From: Halorussus halophilus | GTDB taxonomy: Archaea; Halobacteriota; Halobacteria; Halobacteriales; Haladaptataceae | Direction of reading: 5' to 3' | NCBI RefSeq assembly: GCF_008831545.1 | Contig: NZ_CP044523.1 | Coordinates: 3,038,001 to 3,102,000 of the forward strand | DNA: 64,000 nucleotides | Part shown: piece after piece, positions 33,208-42,893 of the stretch | Numbering within the stretch: position 1 is the stretch's first letter | Layout: every line of letters starts with the position of its first letter | Program-made: the position numbers and the translations under genes | The notes under the pieces: generated by a model | What the model was told of the DNA's origin: nothing | Database searches by the model: none | Seen by the model: only the letters and a program-made list of their open reading frames with translations

Positions 33208-33867
33208 GTGGCCGAGACGGAATCCGAGACGAACCCCGAACTACTGGGTGAGTTGGAGGACGAGTCGTTCGAGCGTCTCAGTCGGACGCTCAAGAGTCCG
33301 TACCCCGACGACGAGGGGACGTTCTGGCACGACCTACTCCAGACGATTGCGAGCGAAGTCGGCGAGTTGGGCGAGAAGAACCACGAGACACTCGACTCGA
33401 AGGTCATCGACGACGCGACCGGCGCGCAACTCGACAAACTCGGCGAATTAGTTCAGACGACGCGCCACAGCGGTGAGTCAGACGACCACTACCGCGGTCG
33501 GCTCAAGGTGCAACTTCGGCGCTTCCTGAGCGGGGCGACTATCGAACAGATACAGGAGACCGCCGCAATCCTGCTCAACGTCAACTCCGACCGAATCGCC
33601 ATCGAAGAGGAGTTCGACGTCGAACCCGGCCGGTTCACGGTCAAGTTTTGGCAGAGCGACCTCGAAGCGGCGGGCGTCACCGACTCGGAGTTCCGCTCGT
33701 TCGTGGACCAAGTGCGGAGCGCTGGCGTTCGGTCGGTCGTGCAGGTGCGCGGGACGTTCATCCACCGGACGGTAGACGACTACGAGAACGGTAGCAACGA
33801 CCCCGGGAAGGGGTACTACGACCCGGACGATGGGGTCGAGAACGGCACCTACGCCGGAATTCTGTAA
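33208..33867 (+). CDS. Tail protein I / XkdU-like
   Basis: 219 residues starting with GTG one base after the gpJ stop. N-terminal helical part (LLGELEDESFERLSRTLKSPYPDDEGTFWHDLLQTIASEVGELGEKNHETLD), the motif DATGAQLDKLGELVQTTRHSGESDDHYRGRLK shared with wedge proteins, then an alpha/beta domain. It is the usual last baseplate protein, linking wedges to fibres. Confidence 0.75.
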   Translation: MAETESETNPELLGELEDESFERLSRTLKSPYPDDEGTFWHDLLQTIASEVGELGEKNHETLDSKVIDDATGAQLDKLGELVQTTRHSGESDDHYRGRLKVQLRRFLSGATIEQIQETAAILLNVNSDRIAIEEEFDVEPGRFTVKFWQSDLEAAGVTDSEFRSFVDQVRSAGVRSVVQVRGTFIHRTVDDYENGSNDPGKGYYDPDDGVENGTYAGIL

Positions 33868-33869
33868 CC

Positions 33870-34499
33870 ATGCAAACCGAAGAACTCGAACACGCAGACA
33901 GCGACCGGACCGAACCAGACGAGCGAACGGAATCGAGCGACGGAATCGAGTCGAACGAGCGAATCGACTCGAACGAGCGAATCGAACCGACTGACGGCGA
34001 CGGGGGGTTTGCATCGCCCGAAGGTGACGAGTCGCCGACCGAACCCGGCGACTCGTTCGACCCCCAATCAGAGGGGAAAGCAGAGGCGAAACGAATCCTC
34101 ACTGCGGTCGAGGGCGACACCGAGGCCGCTCGCGCTGAGACGGCGCTCGCTCGCAAGCGCGAGTCCGTCGAGCAGTTGAACCAGCAGTTGGCCGAGACTC
34201 AACGACGGCGGCGCGAGACGAACGACCGAATCAACGCGCTCGAATACACCGCCGAGCGAATCGCGTCGGCCGACGACGACCAACTCGTCATGCAGCACCT
34301 CGAAGGCGGGATTTCGACGAGCGTCCCTGCCGACGAGCGAGAAGACGTTCGCGAGCAACTCGGCGAGCGCGTTCGGCGACTCGAACAGCGACTGGAAGGT
34401 ATCGACGGGCGCGTCGAAGGACTCGAACGCGCCATCGAGAAAGACCGCATCGCACTCGAACACCTGCGGAACCACCGTGACTTGGTGAGCGACCAATGA
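33870..34499 (+). CDS. Prefoldin-like coiled-coil protein
   Basis: 209 residues. An acidic disordered N-terminus (1-70) contains a short direct repeat (ESNERIDSNERI). From about 85 to 209 there is a helical hairpin: helix one ETALARKRESVEQLNQQLAE...EYTAERI, a beta-hairpin-like middle with DDDQLVMQHLEGGISTSVPADER, and helix two REQLGERVRRLEQRLEGIDGRVEGLE. This helix-hairpin-helix order is that of prefoldin beta subunits. It lies between gpI and the first fibre and overlaps the fibre start by ATGA, so it may be an assembly factor for fibres or a coiled-coil adaptor. Not a known phage family to me. Confidence 0.6.
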   Translation: MQTEELEHADSDRTEPDERTESSDGIESNERIDSNERIEPTDGDGGFASPEGDESPTEPGDSFDPQSEGKAEAKRILTAVEGDTEAARAETALARKRESVEQLNQQLAETQRRRRETNDRINALEYTAERIASADDDQLVMQHLEGGISTSVPADEREDVREQLGERVRRLEQRLEGIDGRVEGLERAIEKDRIALEHLRNHRDLVSDQ

Positions 34500-36061
34500 C
34501 GAACGCAATCACGACCAACTCCTACATCTGGACGGACAGTGGCACGAAACCGACGAAGGGCGACGAGACCTACGAGCGGGGCAAACAACCCGTCGCGGCC
34601 TACGACAACTGGTCGATGTGGGCTGTCACGAAGGACATCGACGCGCTCAACCAGACGCTCGGCGACCACGCCGAATTCCACGAGGCGGGCGGACAGGCCG
34701 AACTCGACCTCGACGGCCTCGGCGTCGGTCGCAACCCCGCCGACACGATAACCGAGTCATCGACGCCCCAGTCGTTCACGTTCACGGCGTCGTCCCAGCG
34801 CGACATCCACACGAAGACCGACGTGCTGGTGTCGAACGGCACCTCGTCCTCGGCGACCGAGGACGTGACCGTCGAGTTGTACCGCGGAAGCGACGCCAGC
34901 GGCACGCTCGTCATCGAAGAGACCAAGAGCGTGACCGTGGCCAGCGGCGGGTCGAAGACGCCGACGTTCCTCGACACGGACAAACAACTCGACGACGACA
35001 GCTACTACGTCGAAATCACGCAGTCGGGGAGCGCCCTCTCTATCGACCAGACCGACGAGTACACGCTCGGCGGCCGCTACGTCACGAAGGAGTCCTCGAC
35101 GGGCGACCTCCAGTTCGAAGACCACTACGGGGACGTGTACGCCGAGCGCCACGCGGTCGATGGTCACTGGACGACGTTCCCGGCGTTCGGCACGAACGTG
35201 GACCTCAAGTACAACTCGCTGGACAGAGTCGCCGACGTGAACGCCGACGACGTTCGCGCTCGCCACGACGACTTCCACGTCCGAACGAGCGGCAGCGGAA
35301 GCGGACAGGTCAAGTTGTACGACGAGTCCGCCGGACAGGACATCGCTCGCGCACACGAGGGCGGCGAACTCGAAGTACCGAACGGCGCGCTGTCGGTCGG
35401 CGACGACCTCCAGACGACCGGCGGAGCGACCATCTGGGACGCTTCGGCCGGACACGTCCCACAGGGTCGCCTCGAAAACGACGCCATCGACGTGAGCTAC
35501 GACGGCAACCTCTCCGGAGAAGCGTCGGTCGCACTCGGCGGCACCCTGAACCTCTCGGTGGACGACGACTTCGTGAAGAACTCCGGAGACACGATGGCAG
35601 GGAACCTCGACATGGGTGGCAACGACCTCGAAGACGGCGGCACCACGGTCTGGGACACCTCGGCCGGACACGTCCCACAGGGTCGCCTCGAAAACGATTC
35701 CCTCACCGTCTCCGCGGGCGACGGTCTCAAGGGCGGTGGCCAGACGGCACTCGGTGGTTCGACCACGCTGAACGTCGAACCGGCGAACTTCGCGGGCGCA
35801 GGTCTCACCGACGACGGGAGCGACAACCTCGCGCTGTCGAACGACAGCGTGACCATCTCCGCGGGGAACGGCCTCTCCGGAGGTGGGTCGGTGGCGCTCG
35901 GCGGCTCTGTCAACCTCTCGGTCGAGGCCGCCCACGTCGAGAAGTCGGGCGACTCGATGAGCGGCGACCTCGACATGGGGTCGAACGCCACGCAGTACGG
36001 CGACTTCGAAGTCCGAGCGAACAGTTCGACGAACGCACTCGAATTCAACTACACCGGGTAG
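34496..36061 (+). CDS. Tail fibre protein with internal repeats
   Basis: 521 residues. N-terminal part (1-90) is mixed, followed by a beta domain with TPQSFTFTASSQRDIHTKTDVLVSNG (about 85-195) and a C-terminal shaft of repeated units: ASAGHVPQGRLEND occurs twice (near 318 and 382), and SVALGGxxNLSV-type segments occur three or more times, ending with SGDLDMGSNATQYGDFEVRANSSTNALEFNYTG. This low-complexity beta repeat is typical of trimeric tail fibres. The start overlaps the prefoldin-like gene by 4 bases. Confidence 0.75.
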   Translation: MTNAITTNSYIWTDSGTKPTKGDETYERGKQPVAAYDNWSMWAVTKDIDALNQTLGDHAEFHEAGGQAELDLDGLGVGRNPADTITESSTPQSFTFTASSQRDIHTKTDVLVSNGTSSSATEDVTVELYRGSDASGTLVIEETKSVTVASGGSKTPTFLDTDKQLDDDSYYVEITQSGSALSIDQTDEYTLGGRYVTKESSTGDLQFEDHYGDVYAERHAVDGHWTTFPAFGTNVDLKYNSLDRVADVNADDVRARHDDFHVRTSGSGSGQVKLYDESAGQDIARAHEGGELEVPNGALSVGDDLQTTGGATIWDASAGHVPQGRLENDAIDVSYDGNLSGEASVALGGTLNLSVDDDFVKNSGDTMAGNLDMGGNDLEDGGTTVWDTSAGHVPQGRLENDSLTVSAGDGLKGGGQTALGGSTTLNVEPANFAGAGLTDDGSDNLALSNDSVTISAGNGLSGGGSVALGGSVNLSVEAAHVEKSGDSMSGDLDMGSNATQYGDFEVRANSSTNALEFNYTG

Positions 36062-38506
36062 ATGTCGCTCAGAGCAGCGTGGCCGTTCGACGGAACGTTG
36101 GCCGACGCCACCGGTAACGGCAACGACGGGGAGGGGGCTGTCAGTTACGCGAACGGCAAATGGGGCCGCGCGTTGGTCGGCGACGGTTCGACCGTCTCGG
36201 TTCCGGTGTCTTCGTCCATCGAAGACGTGTTCAGCGGCGAGGAGTTCACCGTCTCGGTCTGGTGGAAACAGACCAGTCACACCGACGGCGACGACTGGGC
36301 CGACATCCTCCGGTACTTCGATACCGACGGGAACAGGCGACGGCTCGAACGCGGCAACGCCGACAACAGCGCCACCGCGGACTTCTGGTGCAACTTCGCC
36401 GACGCGAGCAACCAGGTTTCGACGGACTCGTTCGGCGTCGGGAGCGACGAGTGGTTCCACCTCGTGATACGGCGCACGCCGACCGAACAGAGCGCGTGGG
36501 CGAACGGGTCGAAGATTCTCTCCGAGTCGGTGTCGGGGTCGGTCACGCCCATCGACGCGGGCACCGACCTCGCCATCAATCCGCACGACTGCGGCGGCGA
36601 CATCGGCGAGATACGACTCTACGACCGTGCGCTGTCGGAGGTGGAGATTCGACAGGTGAGTCGCGGCCTCGTGGGCCACTGGAAACTCAACGGCACGGCC
36701 ACGGACAGTTCGGTCTACGACAACGACGGCACCGCAAGCGGCGCGAAGACGACGGCCGACACCGCGCTCACGCGACGGTGCTACACGTTCGACGGGAACG
36801 ACGACCACGTCGAAGTCCCCTACGACGACTCGCTGGACGTCCGTGAAGCAGTGACGATTAGCGCGTGGGTCCGGTCGGACATCGACCCCGACCAGACCGC
36901 GGACAACGACTGGCGAGGAATCTGTAGTCGCTCGGGGTCGCCGTACCGACTCCTCTTGGAAGAGGGCGGCACGTTCTCTGGGAGCGTCTACGTCGGCGGC
37001 AACCGACTGAAGACCGACGCACCCGACAGCGAGTTCGCCGTCGGCGAGTGGCACCACGTCGCGTTCACTCACGTCGGAGCGACCGGCGAGGCGAAACTCT
37101 ACGTCGATGGCGAACTCGCCACCTCGAAGACGTTCTCCACGACGGGGAGTTTCGACACTAACGCGAGCGACTGGTACATTTCCGAGGACGGCACGCACTG
37201 GTCCGGCGAAATCAGCGACGTGCGACTGTACGCGACCGAACTCTCCGCCGAGGCGATAGGCCAACTGGCCGAAAATCGCGCGACGCTGGACGACCGGGGG
37301 AGCCTGCACGCCCACGAGTTCGTCGAGCATCCGATTCGACGTGGTGCCGACGGTGCGCGCTACGTCTCGGTCGGCGACACCGCCGAACTGGCCGCACTTC
37401 GAGACGGCACCGACGTCTACGTAGACGGCGCGAAGCAGACGACGCTGACCGCACAGGAGACCGTCTCACTGTCCGTCAGTGACGGCGACGTGATTTCGGC
37501 TGACGAACCGCTCTACTCGGGCGACTACAGAGCAGGCGTACCACTCGGCTGGCGCGGCACGCAGTTCGCGTGGCGAAACGACCGCCACGGGCCGATTACG
37601 CTTCACCTCTACGCGACGCACGCCGACGCGACCGTAGACGTGTACAAGGTGGCTTCGGACCCGTACGCGCCCGACGCGACGACGACCGTCCCGGCTCAGA
37701 CGCACGTGACCGTTTCGACCACCGACGACGACGACCAATGGATAATCGAGAGTGACGAACCCGTCGTCGCCTTCGCGGAACCGAGCGGCGACTACCGACC
37801 GCTCTATCCCGCGACGGCCGAACTCACGGGGGTTCCCGGTGGCGGGATGAACGTCGTGGCGCTCGAAGACGGCACGTTGGTGACGGCGTACGCGTCGGAC
37901 GGCACGTCGAGTTCGAACACGCTGAGTCGCGGCGACCACTGGTCGCCGTACTCGAACAGCCAGTACGACGGCGTCGCCGTGAATCTCGTCGCCGACGGGC
38001 CGATTACCTGCGACACGCAGGGTGACGGTGACGGCGGCGACATGACGACGTTCTTCGACCGGCGTGGGTTCGCCACCGAGTACGTCCTCCCGGTTCGCGC
38101 GGAGTTCGTCACGCTCGCCGGACTGGAAGCAGGCGCGACCGTCGAGGTGTACGACCCGTCGGGGTCGAGCATCGACACCCAGACGGTCAGCGGCGGGTCT
38201 GCCGCGAACGCGCCGACCTACTGCCAGATAGATGAGGGAGACGTTTCGTACACGCTCGCCGCGGGAACGAAGTTCGTCTGCTCGGCCCCCCAATGGGCGA
38301 TGTTCGAGAACTACAGCAACGACGACGAGACGACGTTCTTCGGGGCGTCGTCGGCCGACGGCTACGCTGGGCCGACACGACTGCCGACGGAGACGGGCGT
38401 CGTGGAAGCCGCGGCGTTCGACGAGACGAACCTCTCCCTCTCGACGGGGTTGGCCCGCGACGAGGGCGGCGTGTTCGGCCTCGGAGGTGAACTGAATGAG
38501 TACTGA
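36062..38506 (+). CDS. Large adhesin with two LamG-like domains
   Basis: 814 residues. Two concanavalin A/LamG-type jelly rolls at about 5-200 (AAWPFDGTLADATGNGNDG ... GEIRLYDRALSEVEIRQ) and 205-410 (GHWKLNGTATDSSVYDNDG ... SDVRLYATELSAEAIGQ), then a C-terminal beta-rich half of about 400 residues. LamG domains bind carbohydrate or protein ligands. The start codon follows the fibre stop directly (TAGATG). A tail-tip or side-fibre role in recognising host glycans is inferred. Confidence 0.75.
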   Translation: MSLRAAWPFDGTLADATGNGNDGEGAVSYANGKWGRALVGDGSTVSVPVSSSIEDVFSGEEFTVSVWWKQTSHTDGDDWADILRYFDTDGNRRRLERGNADNSATADFWCNFADASNQVSTDSFGVGSDEWFHLVIRRTPTEQSAWANGSKILSESVSGSVTPIDAGTDLAINPHDCGGDIGEIRLYDRALSEVEIRQVSRGLVGHWKLNGTATDSSVYDNDGTASGAKTTADTALTRRCYTFDGNDDHVEVPYDDSLDVREAVTISAWVRSDIDPDQTADNDWRGICSRSGSPYRLLLEEGGTFSGSVYVGGNRLKTDAPDSEFAVGEWHHVAFTHVGATGEAKLYVDGELATSKTFSTTGSFDTNASDWYISEDGTHWSGEISDVRLYATELSAEAIGQLAENRATLDDRGSLHAHEFVEHPIRRGADGARYVSVGDTAELAALRDGTDVYVDGAKQTTLTAQETVSLSVSDGDVISADEPLYSGDYRAGVPLGWRGTQFAWRNDRHGPITLHLYATHADATVDVYKVASDPYAPDATTTVPAQTHVTVSTTDDDDQWIIESDEPVVAFAEPSGDYRPLYPATAELTGVPGGGMNVVALEDGTLVTAYASDGTSSSNTLSRGDHWSPYSNSQYDGVAVNLVADGPITCDTQGDGDGGDMTTFFDRRGFATEYVLPVRAEFVTLAGLEAGATVEVYDPSGSSIDTQTVSGGSAANAPTYCQIDEGDVSYTLAAGTKFVCSAPQWAMFENYSNDDETTFFGASSADGYAGPTRLPTETGVVEAAAFDETNLSLSTGLARDEGGVFGLGGELNEY

Positions 38507-38534
38507 AATCGTAGCAAAGGAGGAGTTGGCGTGA
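38496..38534 (+). CDS. Linker micro-ORF (12 residues) carrying the RBS of the next gene
   Basis: ATG 10 bases before the previous stop and TGA overlapping the next GTG (GTGA). Encodes MSTEIVAKEELA. An AAAGGAGGAG Shine-Dalgarno-type tract inside it is spaced for the GTG at 38531. Confidence 0.4.
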   Translation: MSTEIVAKEELA

Positions 38535-40912
38535 CGCTCGTCGCACAGTGGACGTTCGACGGCGACTTGAAAGACCGGTCGGGGTCCGACCACGACCTCT
38601 CGGGGTCGGTTGCCTACACCGAGGGGAAGACAGGACAAGCACTGGTCAGTGCAGGCAACGCACTCGACGTGCCGCTCACGAGCGAGATGGAAGGTGTCTT
38701 CTCGGGCACCGAACTGACCGTCGCGGTTCGCATTCGCATCGACAGTTCGAGCAAGCAGTGGGCGGACATCCTCCGGTACGACGACCCGAAAGGATGGGAG
38801 CGCCGCCTCGAACGCGGTAACGCCGACTCGAATACTGGCCGTGCGGACTACTGGTGTAACTTCGGTCTCACGGACACGAACACGACGCTGTCGAACCACG
38901 ACATCGGCCCCGCCGACGAGTGGTACACGCTCGTAATCCGCCGCCAACCGGACAACGTCGGCGTCTGGGTCGATGGCACCGAAATCGACACTGCCAACGT
39001 CTCGAACCCGATTCCACAGATTTCCGGCGGCCTGCAGATCGACCAGAACGACAGCGACACGGCAATCGACGAGTTGCGACTGTACGACCACGCCGTCTCC
39101 GACGGCGAGATTCGGCGCTTCGCCCGTGACGAAGTGGGGCGCTGGAAGTGCAGCGACCTCGTCGAACCCATCGACAACATCTACGATTCAGAGAACCTCG
39201 GCCCGCAGTGGAACATGGTGACCCACGGTAACGGGAGCGGAACCATCAGCGTCACCGACGACCCCGCCGCGCCTAGCGCACCCGAGAGTACGACCAAACT
39301 CGTCATGGAGAAGACGACGACGGGGGACGACTCGGGGACGAGCGAGGACGACAAAATCTGGCACGGCGACCACAAGAACGGCGCGGACAGCGTCGTCGCC
39401 TCGGCGGGCGACACGTTCACGTTCTCGGGGTGGTACCGACTGACCGACTCGTCGGGAGACCCGCGAGGACTCTCCTGTCAGCTCTATGCGACTAACGAAT
39501 CGTGGAACGAGTACGGGGACGGGACCGGACTTTCGCTCGAAGCAGACGCCACGTGGCACCGATTCGAGACGACGGTCGAGTTGACGACCGACAAGGAAGT
39601 CACTCCGTCGTGGCAGTGGGGCTACGACTACGGTCCCCAGACGCTGGAGCTGTGCGGGTTGCAGGTCCAGTACGGCACCGCGCCGTCCGACGAGTTCGTG
39701 CAGGGCAAAGGCTCTCGGCCCGGACTCGCGCCGGATAGCACCGGTCACGGCTACGACGGTGACGCTTCCGGCGTCTCCCAAGCAGACGGGAGTATCCTCG
39801 GGACGACCTGTGCGTCGTTCGACGGCACGAACGACCGCATCACCCTGCCGAACCTCGGTCTCTCTGGCGACCGGTCGCTCACGCTCTCGGCGTGGCTCCG
39901 AGTCGATTCGGACGCCGACGATTCGAACAACGTCTTCGGCTTCGGCGGCAAGGACGGGAGCGACACGTTCTCGCTACGGACGAACGGCGACGGTGGGTTC
40001 AAGTTCTACTTCTGGGGCGACGACCTGAACGTGAGTACGTCGAACTACTACGGGTCGTGGCACCACGTCGTCGCGCGATACGACGCCGACACCGGCGAGC
40101 GAACGGTGTTCCTGGACGACCAGCAGGTGGGTACGGACTCGCCTGCAACCCCTTCGTTCGCGGACGCGGACTACCGAATCGGTGGGTTCAACGACGAGTA
40201 CTTCGCGGGAGAACTCGCCGACGTTCGCCTGTACGCCAGCGCGCTCTCGGCGAGTGAAATCGAGCATCTCTACCGGAACCGCGCCAGCCTCGACCACAAC
40301 GGGACGCTCCACGCCCACGAGTTCGTGGAGTACGACGAGCGACTGATGATAGACGACGAGACGTTCGCCTGCAGCCAGCAGGAGTACGGGTCGCTCGCAA
40401 CAGTCACCCCACTCGACACCGACCTGAGCGACTGGGCCGAGAGTGACGACACGCTCGGCAGTATCGCAGTGGTCGGCGAAGCCGAAGTGACCGACACGAC
40501 GTACGTGCCGAAAACCTTCGAGTTCACCAAAGACAACAACGATAGAGGCTTCAAAGTGGCGTGGTCGGCAGGCGTCGTCTCGCCCGACGGCTGGCAGACC
40601 GGGTGGAACGAGTTCTACGTCCCCGTCGATAGCGACGAGTACGTCAGCGCGTCGAGCACGCCATGGGACGACATGGACCGACTGCAACTGTACCGGACGG
40701 GACCGACTACGGGCGACACGAACCAGACGATTCGGCTCCGCGACCTCCGACTCGTGAAGACGCCCGACGCCGCCGACTCCGGAGCGTTCGACGTAGGGGA
40801 AGACGGCGTCATTTCGGCCGTCGAGTTCGACGAGGAGACGGCACTCGACGGAGCGACGGTCGCGGAAGACGCGCCGACGCGGCTGTCTGTCGGCCGATTG
40901 GACGAGCGATAA
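38531..40912 (+). CDS. Large adhesin with two LamG-like domains and a CBM-like domain
   Basis: 793 residues from the GTG at 38531, supported by the strong AAAGGAGGAG upstream. LamG-like domain at about 1-205 (LVAQWTFDGDLKDRSG ... DELRLYDHAVSDGEIRRFA), a carbohydrate-binding-module-like beta sandwich at about 215-390 (ENLGPQWNMVTHGNG ... YGPQTLELCGLQVQYG), a second LamG at about 395-595 (ADVRLYASALSASEIEHLY), and a C-terminal beta region. Its first LamG is homologous to that of the gene before it, so the pair arose by duplication. Confidence 0.75.
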   Translation: MTLVAQWTFDGDLKDRSGSDHDLSGSVAYTEGKTGQALVSAGNALDVPLTSEMEGVFSGTELTVAVRIRIDSSSKQWADILRYDDPKGWERRLERGNADSNTGRADYWCNFGLTDTNTTLSNHDIGPADEWYTLVIRRQPDNVGVWVDGTEIDTANVSNPIPQISGGLQIDQNDSDTAIDELRLYDHAVSDGEIRRFARDEVGRWKCSDLVEPIDNIYDSENLGPQWNMVTHGNGSGTISVTDDPAAPSAPESTTKLVMEKTTTGDDSGTSEDDKIWHGDHKNGADSVVASAGDTFTFSGWYRLTDSSGDPRGLSCQLYATNESWNEYGDGTGLSLEADATWHRFETTVELTTDKEVTPSWQWGYDYGPQTLELCGLQVQYGTAPSDEFVQGKGSRPGLAPDSTGHGYDGDASGVSQADGSILGTTCASFDGTNDRITLPNLGLSGDRSLTLSAWLRVDSDADDSNNVFGFGGKDGSDTFSLRTNGDGGFKFYFWGDDLNVSTSNYYGSWHHVVARYDADTGERTVFLDDQQVGTDSPATPSFADADYRIGGFNDEYFAGELADVRLYASALSASEIEHLYRNRASLDHNGTLHAHEFVEYDERLMIDDETFACSQQEYGSLATVTPLDTDLSDWAESDDTLGSIAVVGEAEVTDTTYVPKTFEFTKDNNDRGFKVAWSAGVVSPDGWQTGWNEFYVPVDSDEYVSASSTPWDDMDRLQLYRTGPTTGDTNQTIRLRDLRLVKTPDAADSGAFDVGEDGVISAVEFDEETALDGATVAEDAPTRLSVGRLDER

Positions 40913-41064
40913 CACTACTTCCTGCCGACGTTCGCTCCGACGGCGTTCGCTTCGGCTTCGCCTCTCACGACCACTGCCGTATCGCCACCGAATCAACGCA
41001 TGCAGCCAGTAGCACCGAATTCGAACGACGCGACCAACCACGACATCACAACGACGAACTACAC

Positions 41065-42888
41065 ATGCCCGACGCAACGCTCAGAAAGCGAGGCTACCTT
41101 CGCTGTCCGACCACGGACGGCGCGTCAACGCCCTCGACCGCGACGCTGACTCCATCGACGTTCACCGTGATGGTTCGGTGTCGAATCACCGGCGGTCAGG
41201 GGAACTGGCGCGGCGTCGTCCAGAAACGAAACGGCTCGAACCAAACCGGCTGGAACCTCTACGCATCGGAGAACGACACGTGGTCGTTCTGGCTCGGTTC
41301 CGATAGCGGGTGGCTCACCGCTGGCGGCGGAAACGTCGTCGTCAACCAATGGGTGACCGTCACCGGCATCTGGGACGGGACCGAGCAACGACTGTACGTC
41401 GATGGCGACGAACTGGTGGGTCGCGCCGAGAGCGGCGTTCAACCGACCTGTTCGACGGATTTCGGCGTCTGGAACCACGGAGGTGCCGGTTCGACTCCAA
41501 GCGGCGACGTGGCGTGGGTCGCGTTCTGGAACCGCGGCCTCTCCCAGCAGGAAGTTCGGCACACCCAGTACGGCCCCGGCGGCGGCGAAGCCGACCTCGC
41601 GGGCTACTGGCAGTTCAACGGCCCCGGCGACACCTCGGTATCCGACCTCAGCGGAAACGGACACGAGATGACGGTTCGGGGCGACGCTTCGGTGAAAGAG
41701 CGTCCCGGGAGCGACCTCCTACTGACCGGCGAGTTGCAAGAAGTCGAGACTGACGCGACGGGGTTCGCCGTCGCGCCCGGTACGAAGAACTGGGTGGAAA
41801 ACGCCTCGTTCGAAGACGACTCGGCAGTGTGGTCGTGGAACGCGACGACTGGAACCGGCCCCGAGGTCGCAAGCGGCGGTGTCTACGGCGACCAGTGTTT
41901 GCTGATGCACGACGACGACGGCGAGTGGGTCGGCGCGTCCCAGACGCTCGGCTACGTCGGCGGCGAGTTCGCAGTCGGCGACGAACTGACGCTGAGCTAC
42001 TGGTGCAAATCTCCGGACGGGAAGCGCGCCGTCTGTGGAATCTACAACCCGACGGACCAGACGTGGGTCGGCAAGGACAGCGTCGATGCGAACGCGGACG
42101 GGTCGTGGACGCGTGGCCAGTACACCTACACCGTCTCGTCGGACGACAGCGGCGACGAACTCAAGGTATATCTCTACGGTCACTACGGCGGGACCGGCGA
42201 CATCTACTACGACGCGGTGCAGGTCGAGAAGCGAGCGAGCGCCACGCCGTTCGCGGACGGCGACGTGGCGGGTATTCGCGGCATCGCAAACGGTTTCACG
42301 GAATTTTGCGCGACGGAGATGCAGGTCTCGCCCAGAACCGAGAGCTACCTCTCGAACGGTCTGATGGCCGACGGCGACCGGCCGCAACCCGAAGGTGGGC
42401 ACACCAACCCGTCGTACTTCGAGGTAATCGAGGAACCCACGGCGGGCAACCCGCTTAAGACGGACTACGTTCTGCACTTCGGTCCGACCTCCGGAGAAAC
42501 GTGCGAGTACGAATTTGACGTGGATCCGAGCGAGGACCAGCCTGCGGGCACCTACACCCTCGGTGCGTGGGTCTACGCAACCGGCGACTGGGACGGCGAC
42601 GAACAACTGTTCCACAGTCGGTGGTACGACCCCAGCGGCACCGAACTCGGGACCACAAACGGCGGGTTTCCGAGCGAACGCGACACGTGGCAGTACGTGA
42701 CCAAGTCGTTCGACACCGGGACGAGCGCGGTCAGCAAGTTCCGGTGGTACTGCGGCTATCCCCAGCAGTCCACGACCGGCGACGTGTACGTGACTGGGTT
42801 CCAACTGTACGAAGGCGACCAGCGAGTGCCGTACGGCGACGGAGCGCTCGCTCTCGGTGGCCGATTGCTAGAAGACGTGACTCTCTGA
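41065..42888 (+). CDS. Adhesin with LamG and two CBM-like domains
   Basis: 607 residues from the ATG at 41065. LamG-like domain at about 1-215 (PSTFTVMVRCRITGGQGNWRGVVQKRNG ... VAFWNRGLSQQEVRH), then two carbohydrate-binding-like beta sandwiches at about 240-400 (NWVENASFEDDSAVWSWNA ... IYYDAVQVEKR) and 440-590 (ADGDRPQPEGGHTNPSYFEVIEE ... VYVTGFQLYEGDQ). A 152-base gap before it contains no clear gene. Together with its two neighbours it gives the particle at least nine putative ligand-binding modules. Confidence 0.7.
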   Translation: MPDATLRKRGYLRCPTTDGASTPSTATLTPSTFTVMVRCRITGGQGNWRGVVQKRNGSNQTGWNLYASENDTWSFWLGSDSGWLTAGGGNVVVNQWVTVTGIWDGTEQRLYVDGDELVGRAESGVQPTCSTDFGVWNHGGAGSTPSGDVAWVAFWNRGLSQQEVRHTQYGPGGGEADLAGYWQFNGPGDTSVSDLSGNGHEMTVRGDASVKERPGSDLLLTGELQEVETDATGFAVAPGTKNWVENASFEDDSAVWSWNATTGTGPEVASGGVYGDQCLLMHDDDGEWVGASQTLGYVGGEFAVGDELTLSYWCKSPDGKRAVCGIYNPTDQTWVGKDSVDANADGSWTRGQYTYTVSSDDSGDELKVYLYGHYGGTGDIYYDAVQVEKRASATPFADGDVAGIRGIANGFTEFCATEMQVSPRTESYLSNGLMADGDRPQPEGGHTNPSYFEVIEEPTAGNPLKTDYVLHFGPTSGETCEYEFDVDPSEDQPAGTYTLGAWVYATGDWDGDEQLFHSRWYDPSGTELGTTNGGFPSERDTWQYVTKSFDTGTSAVSKFRWYCGYPQQSTTGDVYVTGFQLYEGDQRVPYGDGALALGGRLLEDVTL

Positions 42889-42893
42889 GAGCC

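Noticed and set aside
31572-33437. 621-codon open frame on the minus strand across gp25, gpJ and gpI genes
   Set aside because: The three wedge proteins on the plus strand are well supported.
34757-37330. 857-codon open frame on the minus strand opposite fibre and LamG genes
   Set aside because: Val/Arg-rich composition in antisense of acidic GC-rich genes; the plus-strand frames have clear domains. A codon-bias shadow.
38496-38534. Linker ORF as an independent functional peptide
   Set aside because: At 12 codons the amino-acid sequence is unlikely to matter; it is kept only as a possible translational relay.
37466-39091. 541-codon open frame on the minus strand
   Set aside because: Same reason: it covers the LamG adhesins in antisense and has no recognisable domain.
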